A stretch of 64,000 nucleotides of DNA from Hoylesella buccalis ATCC 35310 (GTDB lineage: Bacteria; Bacteroidota; Bacteroidia; Bacteroidales; Bacteroidaceae). The DNA lies in the NCBI RefSeq assembly GCF_025151385.1, contig NZ_CP102287.1, positions 2,852,001 to 2,916,000 of the forward strand, written 5' to 3'. Position 1 is the stretch's first letter, and the number at the start of each line of letters is the position of its first letter. Shown here piece after piece: positions 1 to 11,510 of the stretch. Below the pieces are notes generated by a model. The model made no database searches. It was not told the DNA's origin and worked only from the letters and a program-made list of their open reading frames with translations. A program made the translations under genes and the position numbers.

Positions 1-125
1 AATCCCTGCCCTCCACTTGTCTTACTCTTATCCCAAGTAAAACTCCATGTACTTTCTTGTGCGAATGCCACGGACGATACTGTCGCCAGCAACAGAAGCA
101 GCAACACTTTCTTGATACTTTTCAT
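1..125 (-). CDS. Secreted protein of unknown function, N-terminal fragment
   Basis: The reverse strand starts with ATG at 125 and reads MKSIKKVLLLLLLATVSSVAFA, followed by QESTWSFTWD, and stays open to the window edge. The lysine-rich start, hydrophobic core and AFA cleavage site are a clear Sec signal peptide, so the protein is exported. Only about 41 residues are visible, too few to name a family. A Bacteroidetes -7 box lies about 135 bases upstream of the start (minus strand, 259-266). Start and signal peptide are seen directly; everything about function is unknown. Confidence 0.75.
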   Translation of the reverse strand, partial: MKSIKKVLLLLLLATVSSVAFAQESTWSFTWDKSKTSGGQG

Positions 126-268
126 TTTTTTCTCTTTTTGTATTTTATTGATTTGACAATGATATTTCTACTACTTGAAACATAGGTCCCTCGGATGACC
201 GTTAGAGGTTTATACAAGCTTCTTGGTTAGCGGCTAACCATGTTATACGAAGTGTTTGCAAAGATATG
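126..268 (-). promoter_or_regulatory. Promoter and leader of the partial secreted-protein gene
   Basis: Read on the minus strand, TATCTTTG at 266-259 matches the Bacteroidetes -7 box TAnnTTTG. No good TTTG -33 box was seen at the usual spacing. The leader of about 125 bases contains the near-perfect palindrome TGGTTAGC-G-GCTAACCA (224-240), which could be a protein-binding site, and a weaker dyad GGTC...GACC around 185-200. The box is seen; its use is inferred. Confidence 0.45.
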
Positions 269-471
269 AAAAATTAATTAAATAAGGTTTCTTTTTGGGC
301 ATTTGTAAATGAAAATCTATGTTTTTGTGATAAAAAGTTTGTATTTATGCGGTTATTGTTTCCTTTTGTGGTAATTTCTATTTTGGCGATGATGTGGGTG
401 TACTTGAATCGTTGAAACTTTCTAATCATTGAGTTGTTTCTGCTACTCCGGAAATTTTCCAACCATTTTAT
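269..471. other. AT-rich intergenic stretch, nothing recognised
   Basis: Between the leader of the left-edge gene and the repeats before purL I see no credible gene, RNA or strong hairpin. The short minus-strand open frame at 274-462 has no ribosome site or recognisable composition and is probably chance. Confidence 0.5.
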
Positions 472-637
472 TTTGTTACGAGCTTAGTTTGCAGTATCTT
501 TGCATAAAATAGGCGGCACCTCAGCAATTACAAACAAGCTTGATTGCGTTCGGTTTGCGCTATCTTTGCATAAAAGAGGTTGCGCCTCAGCAAAGCAAGT
601 AAACTTTCTTTGGCTTCGGCTTGCACTCTTTTTGCAA
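472..637 (+). repeat. Three tandem imperfect ~65-bp units carrying -7-like boxes, upstream of purL
   Basis: TATCTTTGCATAAAA occurs at 495 and again at 561, each followed by a similar GC-rich tail ending in CCTCAGCAA; a third, weaker unit ends in CTCTTTTTGCAA near 626-637. Unit spacing is 65-66 bases. The first box has TTTG at 472-475, 19 bases upstream, a good Bacteroidetes promoter; the second has CTTG at 539-542, 18 bases upstream. The array probably drives purL, perhaps from more than one start. Repeats are seen; promoter activity is inferred. Confidence 0.6.
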
Positions 638-671
638 TAACTAACATTCGCCAAACTAATAATAAAGATAT

Positions 672-3600
672 ATGATTCTCTTCTTTAAAACCCCGCAAGA
701 AACCATTATTGCCACCGAGATGGACCATCAACCCTCACAGGAAGAAACCAGCAAACTGTGCTGGCTCTTCGGTGGAGCAGAATGTATAGATACACAACAG
801 CTTGATGGAATCTATGTGGGGCCTCGCCGTGAGATGGTGACACCGTGGAGTACGAATGCCGTAGAGATTACCGAGAACATGAATCTGAGCGGTATCACGC
901 GTATCGAGGAATACTTCCCGGTAAGCTCCAAGGAGGCCACGCACGACCCGATGTTGCAGCGTATGTACGAGAAATTGGACCAGAGCTTGTTCACCGTGAA
1001 CCATGAGCCGGAGCCCATCAAGCTGGTGGAGAACCTGGAGCAGTATAATGAGGACGAGGGATTGGCTCTTTCACCTGAGGAGATGGCGTACCTGCACACC
1101 ATAGAAAAGCAGAACGGACGGCCGCTCACCGACAGCGAGATATTCGGATTCGCACAGATTAACTCGGAGCATTGCCGACACAAGATATTCAGCGGCACGT
1201 TCATCATCGACGGGGAGGAGAAAGAGTCGTCGCTCTTTGCGATGATCAAACGCACTACACAGGAGAATCCCGGCAAGATTTTGTCTGCCTACAAGGATAA
1301 CGTAGCCTTCGCACAAGGCCCTGTTATCGAGCAGTTCGCACCCGCTGATCAGTCGACCAGCGACTATTTCCAGGTGGAGGACATTGAGAGCGTGATTTCA
1401 CTGAAAGCCGAAACCCACAACTTCCCCACCACCGTGGAGCCGTTCAACGGTGCCGCAACGGGTACGGGAGGCGAGATTCGCGACCGCATGGGTGGTGGCG
1501 TAGGGTCGTGGCCGTTGGCCGGAACGGCGGTGTACATGACCGCTTATCCGCGTTTGGAAGGCGATTCTCGCACGTGGGAGGACATCCTGCCCGTGCGGAA
1601 GTGGTTGTATCAGACTCCCGAACAAATACTCATCAAGGCCTCGAACGGTGCCAGCGACTTCGGAAACAAGTTCGGTCAACCGCTCATCTGCGGTTCGGTG
1701 CTGACGTTCGAACATCAGGAAGACGATCAGAAGCTGGCCTACGACAAGGTTATCATGCTGGCTGGGGGCGTTGGTTACGGCAAAAAACGTGACTGTTTGA
1801 AGAAAGAACCACAGAAAGGAAACAAGGTCGTGGTGGTTGGAGGCGACAACTACCGCATCGGACTGGGTGGCGGAAGCGTGTCGTCCGTTGACACAGGGCG
1901 CTACACCAGCGGCATTGAGCTGAACGCTATACAGCGTGCGAACCCCGAGATGCAGAAGCGCGCCTACAACTTGGTGCGTGCCTTGGTGGAGGAAAAGGAA
2001 AATCCGGTGGTATCCATCCATGACCATGGCAGTGCCGGTCACTTGAACTGTCTGTCAGAACTCGTGGAAGAATGCGGCGGAGAGATTAATATGACCAAGT
2101 TGCCTATCGGCGACAAGACGCTCAGCGCCAAGGAAATCATTGCCAACGAGAGCCAGGAGCGCATGGGACTGCTCATCGACGAGCGGCATCTGGATCACGT
2201 CAAGGCCATCGCCGAGCGTGAGCGCGCACCGCTGTATGTGGTGGGTGAGACTACCGGCGATGCACACTTCTCATTCGTACAGGCCGATGGCGTGAAGCCT
2301 TTCGACCTGGATGTGGCACAGATGTTCGGACATTCGCCCAAGACCATCATGACCGATGAGACCGTGACGCGCCACTATGAAGATGTGACTTATAGCACCG
2401 ACCAGATAGACAGCTATATAAATAAGGTGTTGCAGCTGGAGGCCGTGGCGTGCAAAGACTGGCTCACCAACAAGGTAGACCGCTCGGTAACGGGCAAGAT
2501 AGCACGCCAGCAGTGCCAAGGCGAAATACAATTGCCGCTCTCCGACTGTGGCGTAGTGGCTTTGGATTACCGCGGCAAGCGGGGTATCGCCACCGCCTTG
2601 GGACATGCTCCACAAGCCGGATTGGCGTCGCCAGAGGCCGGTAGCGTGCTGAGTGTGGCCGAATCGCTCACCAATATCGTATGGGCGCCGCTCGAAGATG
2701 GGCTGGAAGGCGTCTCATTGTCAGCCAACTGGATGTGGCCATGCCGTGCGCAAAAGGGCGAAGACGCTCGCCTGTATGCCGCAGTGGAGGCCTTGAGCGA
2801 CTTCTGTTGCTCGCTTCACATCAACGTACCCACGGGAAAAGACTCGCTGTCGCTTACCCAGAAATATCCAAATGGCGAGAAAATCATCTCTCCCGGAACC
2901 GTCATTGTCAGTGCGGGGAGCGAGGTGAAGGATGTCAGGAATGTGGTTTCGCCAGTCTTGGTGAACAACAAGAACTCGTCACTCTATTACATCGACTTCT
3001 CGTTTGATGACCAACGCATCGGCGGCAGTGCCTTTGCGCAGAGCTTAGGCAAGGTGGGCAGCGATGTTCCGACAGTGAAAAACCCTGAATACTTTGCCGA
3101 CTGTTTCGAGGCAATACAGACACTCATCAACAAAGGGTGGGTGATGGCAGGTCATGACATCAGTGCCGGTGGCTTGATAACCACGCTGTTGGAGATGACG
3201 TTTGCCAACCAACAGGGCGGTATCCATGTGAACTTGTACGATATGAGCGGTGAGGACGTGGTGAAAAACCTGTTTGCCGAGAACCCCGGAGTGGTGATTC
3301 AGGTGTCCGACCTGCACAAGCATGCGCTGCGTGAATACTTAGAAAGCGAGGGTATCGGCTATGCCAAGATTGGCTACCCCACACCGAAGGAGCGCAAAAT
3401 CGTCGTGAAGAAGAATGAATGGCAGCACGAGTTCGACATTGACGCCTTGCGAGAGGCATGGTATCAGACATCATACGAGCTGGACAAGCGGCAGAGTATG
3501 AACGGAATGGCCGACCAGCGGCACCGCAACTACAAAGCGCAGCCGCTGCAACTGCGGTTCAACGATGCCTTCACGGGCAAGCTATCACAATACCAGCTCA

Positions 3601-4376
3601 ATGCTGACCGCCGCACACCTTCAGGCATCAGGGCGGCTATCATCCGGGAGAAAGGCACCAACGGCGAGCGAGAGATGGCTTACGCCTTGTATCTGGCGGG
3701 CTTTGACGTGAAGGATGTGATGATGACCGACTTGATCAGTGGCCGCGAGACACTGGAAGACATCAACCTGATTGTGTTCTGTGGCGGATTCTCCAACAGT
3801 GACGTGCTCGGTTCGGCCAAAGGATGGGCAGGCGCATTCCTATACAACCCCAAGGCCAAGGAAGCCCTCGACAGGTTCTATGCACGCAAAGATACGCTGT
3901 CATTGGGCATCTGCAACGGCTGTCAGCTCATGGTTGAACTCAACTTGATCAATCCCGAACATCAGCAAAGAACCCGCATGTTGCACAACGACTCGCACAA
4001 GTTCGAGAGCGCGTTCCTTGGGTTGACCATCCCAGAGAACAACAGTGTGATGCTTGGAAGCCTCTCTGGCAGTAAGCTCGGCATTTGGGTTGCCCACGGA
4101 GAAGGTAAGTTCAGCTTGCCCGAAGGGGAGGAGAACTACCACATCGTTGCCAAATACAGTTACAACAGCTATCCCGGAAATCCAAATGGAAGCGACTACA
4201 GCGTGGCTGGTATCTGCTCCAAGGACGGACGACACTTAGCCATGATGCCCCATCTGGAACGCTCCATCTTCCCATGGCAGAACGCTTATTACCCCTACAA
4301 GCGACACATGGACGAGGTAACGCCATGGATAGAGGCGTTTGTGAATGCGAGAGAATGGGTGGAAAAACAGGTGTAG
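672..4376 (+). CDS. purL: Phosphoribosylformylglycinamidine synthase (PurL, large single-chain form)
   Basis: Converts FGAR, glutamine and ATP to FGAM in purine synthesis in the cytoplasm. At 1234 residues it is the single-chain proteobacterial/Bacteroidetes type, not the split PurLQS complex. The order is N-terminal PurS-like region, two AIRS-type ATP-binding halves (conserved LKAETHNFPTTVEPFNGA and TGTGGEIRDRMGGG near residues 240-275) and a C-terminal class I glutamine amidotransferase domain. The triad is visible: Cys1081 in LGICNGCQ, and His1194 and Glu1196 in MMPHLER. The ATG at 672 is preceded by an A-rich stretch. It stands alone, ahead of transport genes, with a repetitive promoter region upstream. 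Its stop codon lies inside the first unit of an 8-bp repeat. Confidence 0.97.
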   Translation: MILFFKTPQETIIATEMDHQPSQEETSKLCWLFGGAECIDTQQLDGIYVGPRREMVTPWSTNAVEITENMNLSGITRIEEYFPVSSKEATHDPMLQRMYEKLDQSLFTVNHEPEPIKLVENLEQYNEDEGLALSPEEMAYLHTIEKQNGRPLTDSEIFGFAQINSEHCRHKIFSGTFIIDGEEKESSLFAMIKRTTQENPGKILSAYKDNVAFAQGPVIEQFAPADQSTSDYFQVEDIESVISLKAETHNFPTTVEPFNGAATGTGGEIRDRMGGGVGSWPLAGTAVYMTAYPRLEGDSRTWEDILPVRKWLYQTPEQILIKASNGASDFGNKFGQPLICGSVLTFEHQEDDQKLAYDKVIMLAGGVGYGKKRDCLKKEPQKGNKVVVVGGDNYRIGLGGGSVSSVDTGRYTSGIELNAIQRANPEMQKRAYNLVRALVEEKENPVVSIHDHGSAGHLNCLSELVEECGGEINMTKLPIGDKTLSAKEIIANESQERMGLLIDERHLDHVKAIAERERAPLYVVGETTGDAHFSFVQADGVKPFDLDVAQMFGHSPKTIMTDETVTRHYEDVTYSTDQIDSYINKVLQLEAVACKDWLTNKVDRSVTGKIARQQCQGEIQLPLSDCGVVALDYRGKRGIATALGHAPQAGLASPEAGSVLSVAESLTNIVWAPLEDGLEGVSLSANWMWPCRAQKGEDARLYAAVEALSDFCCSLHINVPTGKDSLSLTQKYPNGEKIISPGTVIVSAGSEVKDVRNVVSPVLVNNKNSSLYYIDFSFDDQRIGGSAFAQSLGKVGSDVPTVKNPEYFADCFEAIQTLINKGWVMAGHDISAGGLITTLLEMTFANQQGGIHVNLYDMSGEDVVKNLFAENPGVVIQVSDLHKHALREYLESEGIGYAKIGYPTPKERKIVVKKNEWQHEFDIDALREAWYQTSYELDKRQSMNGMADQRHRNYKAQPLQLRFNDAFTGKLSQYQLNADRRTPSGIRAAIIREKGTNGEREMAYALYLAGFDVKDVMMTDLISGRETLEDINLIVFCGGFSNSDVLGSAKGWAGAFLYNPKAKEALDRFYARKDTLSLGICNGCQLMVELNLINPEHQQRTRMLHNDSHKFESAFLGLTIPENNSVMLGSLSGSKLGIWVAHGEGKFSLPEGEENYHIVAKYSYNSYPGNPNGSDYSVAGICSKDGRHLAMMPHLERSIFPWQNAYYPYKRHMDEVTPWIEAFVNAREWVEKQV

Positions 4377-4413
4377 TAGACGAGTAGACAAGTTCACGAG
4401 TTGACGAGTCGGC
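4374..4413 (+). repeat. 8-bp tandem repeat, five units, overlapping the purL stop codon
   Basis: The units are TAGTAGAC, GAGTAGAC, AAGTTCAC, GAGTTGAC, GAGTCGGC, consensus RAGTNKAC. The first unit begins with the TAG stop of purL. The same family recurs at 5644-5868 and, in the complementary sense, at 23903-23990. Confidence 0.8.
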
Positions 4414-4467
4414 TACATAATAATAAAAGGTATTCATTCGAAAGAAAACAATCACCATTTACAGCGC

Positions 4468-5058
4468 ATGGGCAATCAAATCAAAATACCCGACATGGCA
4501 GAGACCTCGCAGGACAACTACCGTTGGTCCACGCTCTTTAAGACATTTGTCAAGATAGGAGCGTTTACCCTTGGCGGCGGCTATGCCATGATACCAATCA
4601 TTGAAGCAGAGGTGGTTGACCGGCACAAGTGGATTGACAAGGACGAGTTTCTCGACCTCATTGCCATCGCACAGAGCTGTCCTGGCGTCTTCGCTGTCAA
4701 CATCAGCATCTTCATAGGCTATAAGCTGCGAGGAACGTGGGGAGCCATCTGCACCGCCATGGGTGCGTCGTTGCCCTCGTTTCTCATCATCCTGTTGATC
4801 GCTATGTTCTTCCATAGTTTCATGGAAGTGCCATGGATTGCCGCCATGTTCAATGGCATTCGTCCGGCAGTAGTGGCATTGATTGCTGTTCCCACGTTCA
4901 ACTTGGCCAAGAGTGCTGGCATTTCATTGGTCAATTGTTGGATACCCATCATCTCTGCCCTGCTGATATGGGCTATCGGGGTGAACCCTATTTTCATCAT
5001 TATTGCCGCAGGTGCCGGTGGATACATATACGGACAATTCATCAAACCCACTGAGTAG
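4468..5058 (+). CDS. CHR-family (chromate transporter-like) membrane protein, half-size subunit 1
   Basis: A 196-residue membrane protein of the short-chain CHR family, which forms a transporter from two homologous half-proteins encoded side by side. The family hallmarks are present: KIGAFTLGGGYAMIP near the start, an acidic helix with a conserved EAE, AQSCPGVFAVN, and FNGIRPAVVALI in the second half, with several hydrophobic helices. The family is known for chromate/sulfate anion transport, but many members have no tested substrate, so chromate export is only a family label here. It is one base away from the second half-size gene at 5060, clearly an operon. Confidence 0.88.
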   Translation: MGNQIKIPDMAETSQDNYRWSTLFKTFVKIGAFTLGGGYAMIPIIEAEVVDRHKWIDKDEFLDLIAIAQSCPGVFAVNISIFIGYKLRGTWGAICTAMGASLPSFLIILLIAMFFHSFMEVPWIAAMFNGIRPAVVALIAVPTFNLAKSAGISLVNCWIPIISALLIWAIGVNPIFIIIAAGAGGYIYGQFIKPTE

Positions 5059-5059
5059 C

Positions 5060-5635
5060 ATGATTTATCTCTATCTTTTCCTTACGTTTTTTCAGATAGG
5101 TTTGTTTGGTTTCGGTGGCGGTTACGGCATGCTTTCGCTCATTCAGACAGAGACGGTGATACATCATCACTGGCTCAGCAGTGCCGAGTTCACCAACATT
5201 GTGGCCATCAGTCAGATGACACCCGGCCCCATTGGCATCAACTCTGCCACCTATTGCGGCTACGCGGCTGTGCACAATGCGGGCTACGGCATGCCCATGG
5301 CCATTCTGGGGTCTGCCACAGCCACCTTCGCCTTGGTGCTTCCATCCCTCATCCTCATGATTCTTATCAGTAAAATGTTCATGAAATACATGAACACCGA
5401 GCCTGTACAGAATGTTTTCAGCGGACTGCGACCTGCCGTAGTGGGGTTGCTTGGCGCTGCCACCCTGCTGCTCATGAACGAGGAGAACTTTGGCTCTATG
5501 ATTGAAAACCCATGGCAATTCTGGATCAGTGTGGCTCTCTTTTGCGCCACCTTCATCGGAACAAAATATATGAAGATTAATCCTATCCGGATGATATGCT
5601 ACGCAGCATTCGCAGGACTCATGCTACTGTATTAA
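5060..5635 (+). CDS. CHR-family (chromate transporter-like) membrane protein, half-size subunit 2
   Basis: A 191-residue partner of the preceding gene. I chose ATG 5060, one base after the upstream stop; an in-frame ATG at 5003 would add 19 polar residues inside the upstream gene and break the expected membrane start MIYLYLFLTFFQIGLFGFGGG. The CHR motifs are FGFGGGYGM, SQMTPGPIGIN and FSGLRPAVVGLLG, aligning with the same positions of subunit 1. The pair would form one anion transporter with opposite-facing halves. Immediately downstream is a long 8-bp repeat region. Confidence 0.88.
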   Translation: MIYLYLFLTFFQIGLFGFGGGYGMLSLIQTETVIHHHWLSSAEFTNIVAISQMTPGPIGINSATYCGYAAVHNAGYGMPMAILGSATATFALVLPSLILMILISKMFMKYMNTEPVQNVFSGLRPAVVGLLGAATLLLMNEENFGSMIENPWQFWISVALFCATFIGTKYMKINPIRMICYAAFAGLMLLY

Positions 5636-5643
5636 TCGTTTAT

Positions 5644-5868
5644 GAGTTGACGAGTTTACAAGTTTACAAGTTGACGAGTTGATAGCATTATTTAGTTGAC
5701 GAGTTGACAAGTTTACGAGTTGACAAGGTGATAGACATCACTCGCAAACTTTTAAACTCAAAACTTGTAAGCTCAAGACTTTCAGCTCGACAACCTGTCA
5801 CTTGACTACTCGTCAACTAAACCAACTATCACCTCGTCTACTTGTAAACTCGTCTACTCGTCAACTAA
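5644..5868. repeat. 8-bp repeat region arranged as a large inverted repeat
   Basis: The left half (5644-5732) consists of units such as GAGTTGAC, GAGTTTAC and AAGTTGAC. The right half (about 5741-5868) carries the complementary sense, for example CTCGTCTA, CTTGTAAA, CTCGTCAA. About 44 bases at 5691-5734 match the reverse complement of 5825-5868 with few mismatches, so the DNA or RNA could fold back on itself. It fills the space between the CHR pair and the EamA gene. Confidence 0.85.
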
Positions 5869-5881
5869 AAAAGAATATCCA

Positions 5882-6799
5882 ATGAACAAACTACATGGTT
5901 TTGTAGGTGCCATAACATCTGCAACAGCCTTTGGGCTTATACCACTCTTTAGTCTTCCAGTATTAGCAACAGGCATGCCCTCTACCGCAGTGTTGGTGTA
6001 TCGCTTCGCTTTTGCCTGTCTCATTATGCTTATTGTGCTGATGTATCAACGGCAAAGTCTACACCTTCATTTTGGCGAATCGCTCCGTCTCATGCTGCTA
6101 TCCGTCGTCTACACGGGGTCGGCAGTTTTCCTTATTGAGGGCTATCGTTATCTGTCCAGCGGCATCGCAACCGTCATTATGTTTTCGTATCCTGCGTGGA
6201 CCGCTCTCTTAATGATGATTTTTAGGGGTGAAAAGGCTTCGGTTACAACCTTTTCAGCCATTGGACTGGCCGTGGCAGGTGTATGTTTCTTATCAGGAAT
6301 TGAGAACGGTGTAGGCAACATCTCTGTTTTGGGCATCTGCTTAGAGCTTTTGTCAGGACTGTCATACGCTATTTATATGGTTGCCTATCCTACAATGAAC
6401 ATACGCACCATACCCACCATAAAAGTTAACTTTTATATATTCTTCTTCACGATGCTGCTGCTCATGCTATACGCCATATTCACATCTGGTGGGTTGCCAG
6501 CCATTCATACGGGTATGACCCTACTCAATCTCTTCCTGTTGGGTTTGCTTCCAACTGTAGTAAGCAACATCACCCTCATCTTGGCACTGAAGAATATCGG
6601 CAGCACCCTGGTGGCCATCCTCGGCGCTTTCGAGCCACTAACGGCCATGTGCATCGGAATTACCGTCTTTGGTGAGCCGTTTACCACGAGCATTGGCATC
6701 GGTTTTGTGTTAATTTTGATTGCCGTTGTGCTGCTCGTCCTGAAGAAATCGCCGGCCGAAGTCCCTACCGGACCCGTTCAACAGCACGAAAGGAAATAA
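5882..6799 (+). CDS. EamA/DMT-superfamily inner-membrane transporter
   Basis: A 305-residue protein with about ten hydrophobic helices arranged as two EamA repeats, the fold of drug/metabolite transporters. The first repeat includes VLVYRFAFACLIML and YRYLSSGIATVIMFSYPAW; the second ends in NIGSTLVAILGAFEPLTA, the characteristic EamA signature. Such proteins export metabolites, amino acids or drugs; the substrate cannot be read from sequence. The C-terminus is a short charged cytoplasmic tail. It begins right after the inverted 8-bp repeat and converges with the minus-strand beta-galactosidase, leaving 15 bases between stops. Confidence 0.9.
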   Translation: MNKLHGFVGAITSATAFGLIPLFSLPVLATGMPSTAVLVYRFAFACLIMLIVLMYQRQSLHLHFGESLRLMLLSVVYTGSAVFLIEGYRYLSSGIATVIMFSYPAWTALLMMIFRGEKASVTTFSAIGLAVAGVCFLSGIENGVGNISVLGICLELLSGLSYAIYMVAYPTMNIRTIPTIKVNFYIFFFTMLLLMLYAIFTSGGLPAIHTGMTLLNLFLLGLLPTVVSNITLILALKNIGSTLVAILGAFEPLTAMCIGITVFGEPFTTSIGIGFVLILIAVVLLVLKKSPAEVPTGPVQQHERK

Positions 6800-6814
6800 G
6801 TCGGGCGTACCGAC

Positions 6815-10078
<3,264 letters not shown>

Positions 10079-10158
10079 TTTTCTGTGTCATTCGTTGGCA
10101 CATTCATTTTCTTTCCTATCCTTGCTTTTGTTCAATTTTTTGCCTGAAAAAAGCCCTT

Positions 10159-10526
10159 AAAACGGCACGTACAAACTTTCAAAATAGAAAAAATCAATAG
10201 GCAGGGAGGATGCAAGATAGGGTTTATGGCAGCGGATAAATCGTATTTTTACACAAAAACAAGGCGTTTTTGGACTAAAAGACATCATTTAACCCATCAA
10301 TCTGCATGCTCTTTCCCCGCAAAAGCATGCAGATTGCCGCACAAAAGCAATGCTTTTGGCCGGGAAAACGTTGAGGAAAAGATAGAATAGGAAGGCCTAC
10401 GTTTGTAAATGTTTGAGTGTTAGTTCGATACAAATTTCGCTCATTTTTAGCGTATTTGCGAACGAGTGCTCTTCTGTTTGAAAATACGCGAAGCATGAAA
10501 GACTTGTTTGTCAAGAAAAATCATCA
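10159..10526 (+). repeat. Non-coding dispersed element, copy A (~368 bp)
   Basis: This stretch matches the reverse complement of 19798-20167 over its whole length. There is a 29-base identical block (10173-10201 against 20152-20124) and a 22-base identical block (10439-10460 against 19888-19867), with diverged sequence between. Copy A contains a 13-bp perfect hairpin (CAATCTGCATGCT, 10298-10310, with 10324-10336) and the palindrome CAAAAGCA-A-TGCTTTTG (10342-10358). No open reading frame is shared. It lies between the beta-galactosidase promoter and the promoter of the next gene. Confidence 0.75.
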
Positions 10527-10611
10527 CTATCCGTCATTCTGACCTGCCTGCTGCCCTTCGCCTTGTTTCCTATTTTTATGTTGGGAGTCTTTGGCTTTTG
10601 TTGTGGAAAAA

Positions 10612-10643
10612 CTTGTTGATTCGCCGCTAAATCCCTATATTTG
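10612..10643 (+). promoter_or_regulatory. Promoter of the secreted protein gene at 10672
   Basis: CTTG (10612-10615) is followed after 20 bases by TATATTTG (10636-10643), matching the Bacteroidetes consensus; the start codon is 28 bases further on. Confidence 0.65.
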
Positions 10644-10671
10644 CATCAACAAACCATCCAAATGAGACATC

Positions 10672-11493
10672 ATGAAAAAGTTGTTCATCGTTTTTCTGTC
10701 GTGCTTATTTGCCAGTTCTGCCTGTGCGTTATCTAATAAGGTGATGCCTCTGGTACAACAGTCGGCACCCTCATCGGGAAACAGGAGCGAGGGAAAAGAA
10801 ATCTTGGGATATTTTTCGCTTGGCATGGAACAGTACGGCAGCTTCATCCAAGCTGTGGAGCAGTTCAATAAAGATAAGTGCACCAACTACACGAAGAGCG
10901 ATTTGAGTGAGGGGAGATGCTTCAAAATAGACAATATTCCGTTTGTTTTTTACAATGGATATCCCTTGTTTTCTACCATTTGCTGCAACAATATCATGGA
11001 GAATCAGCTGGAGGATGCGGCACAATATAAAGATGAGGTGATCTCTTCTGCACCAGCCGTAAACTTCCTCAACGACTCTCTGGTTTCTTTTTTCATTGTT
11101 TCCGTCACCACCCAGACGCTCAATTACGAAGGTGAATATGGCCTCTCCATAGACCGTCTGAAGGCCGATGAACCTTATCGGGCGTTGAGGCAAACCGTTG
11201 ATTCTATTGTGGTGAGCCTGACAAAGAAGTACGGTAAGCCAAGTAAAGCCTTTTCGCAGCGGCTCTACAAGCCATGCTTCACTCCGTTGTTCGGTGAGAG
11301 TGGCGTGGTGGAACCTTTGTACGAATGGACCAGTGGGGCGTTGACGATATGTACGGGCATAAGGGTTGAGGGCCCGGATGGAACCTCGCGTGCCTTCGTG
11401 TCCTTTGTGGATAATCGCAAGATGCGCCTGTCGTATCTCAAGAAGGCTTTTGCCAAATGCGAAGACGCATCCGACAAATCTGTTCAGTGGTAA
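10672..11493 (+). CDS. Secreted protein of unknown function
   Basis: A 273-residue protein I do not recognise. MKKLFIVFLSCLFASSACA is a convincing Sec signal peptide, so it is exported to the periplasm or beyond. The mature part is mixed polar sequence with several cysteines and no membrane segment or known catalytic motif. An upstream out-of-frame ATG at 10662 is ignored because the frame at 10672 has the signal peptide and a good promoter upstream. It ends 17 bases before the esterase gene at 11511 and may be co-transcribed with it. Confidence 0.8.
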   Translation: MKKLFIVFLSCLFASSACALSNKVMPLVQQSAPSSGNRSEGKEILGYFSLGMEQYGSFIQAVEQFNKDKCTNYTKSDLSEGRCFKIDNIPFVFYNGYPLFSTICCNNIMENQLEDAAQYKDEVISSAPAVNFLNDSLVSFFIVSVTTQTLNYEGEYGLSIDRLKADEPYRALRQTVDSIVVSLTKKYGKPSKAFSQRLYKPCFTPLFGESGVVEPLYEWTSGALTICTGIRVEGPDGTSRAFVSFVDNRKMRLSYLKKAFAKCEDASDKSVQW

Positions 11494-11510
11494 AGAAAAA
11501 AGGAGTAGAA

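Noticed and set aside
274..462. 62-residue minus-strand open frame near the left end
   Set aside because: AT-rich, basic, no ribosome site, no domain; overlaps the region upstream of the -7 box of the left-edge gene.
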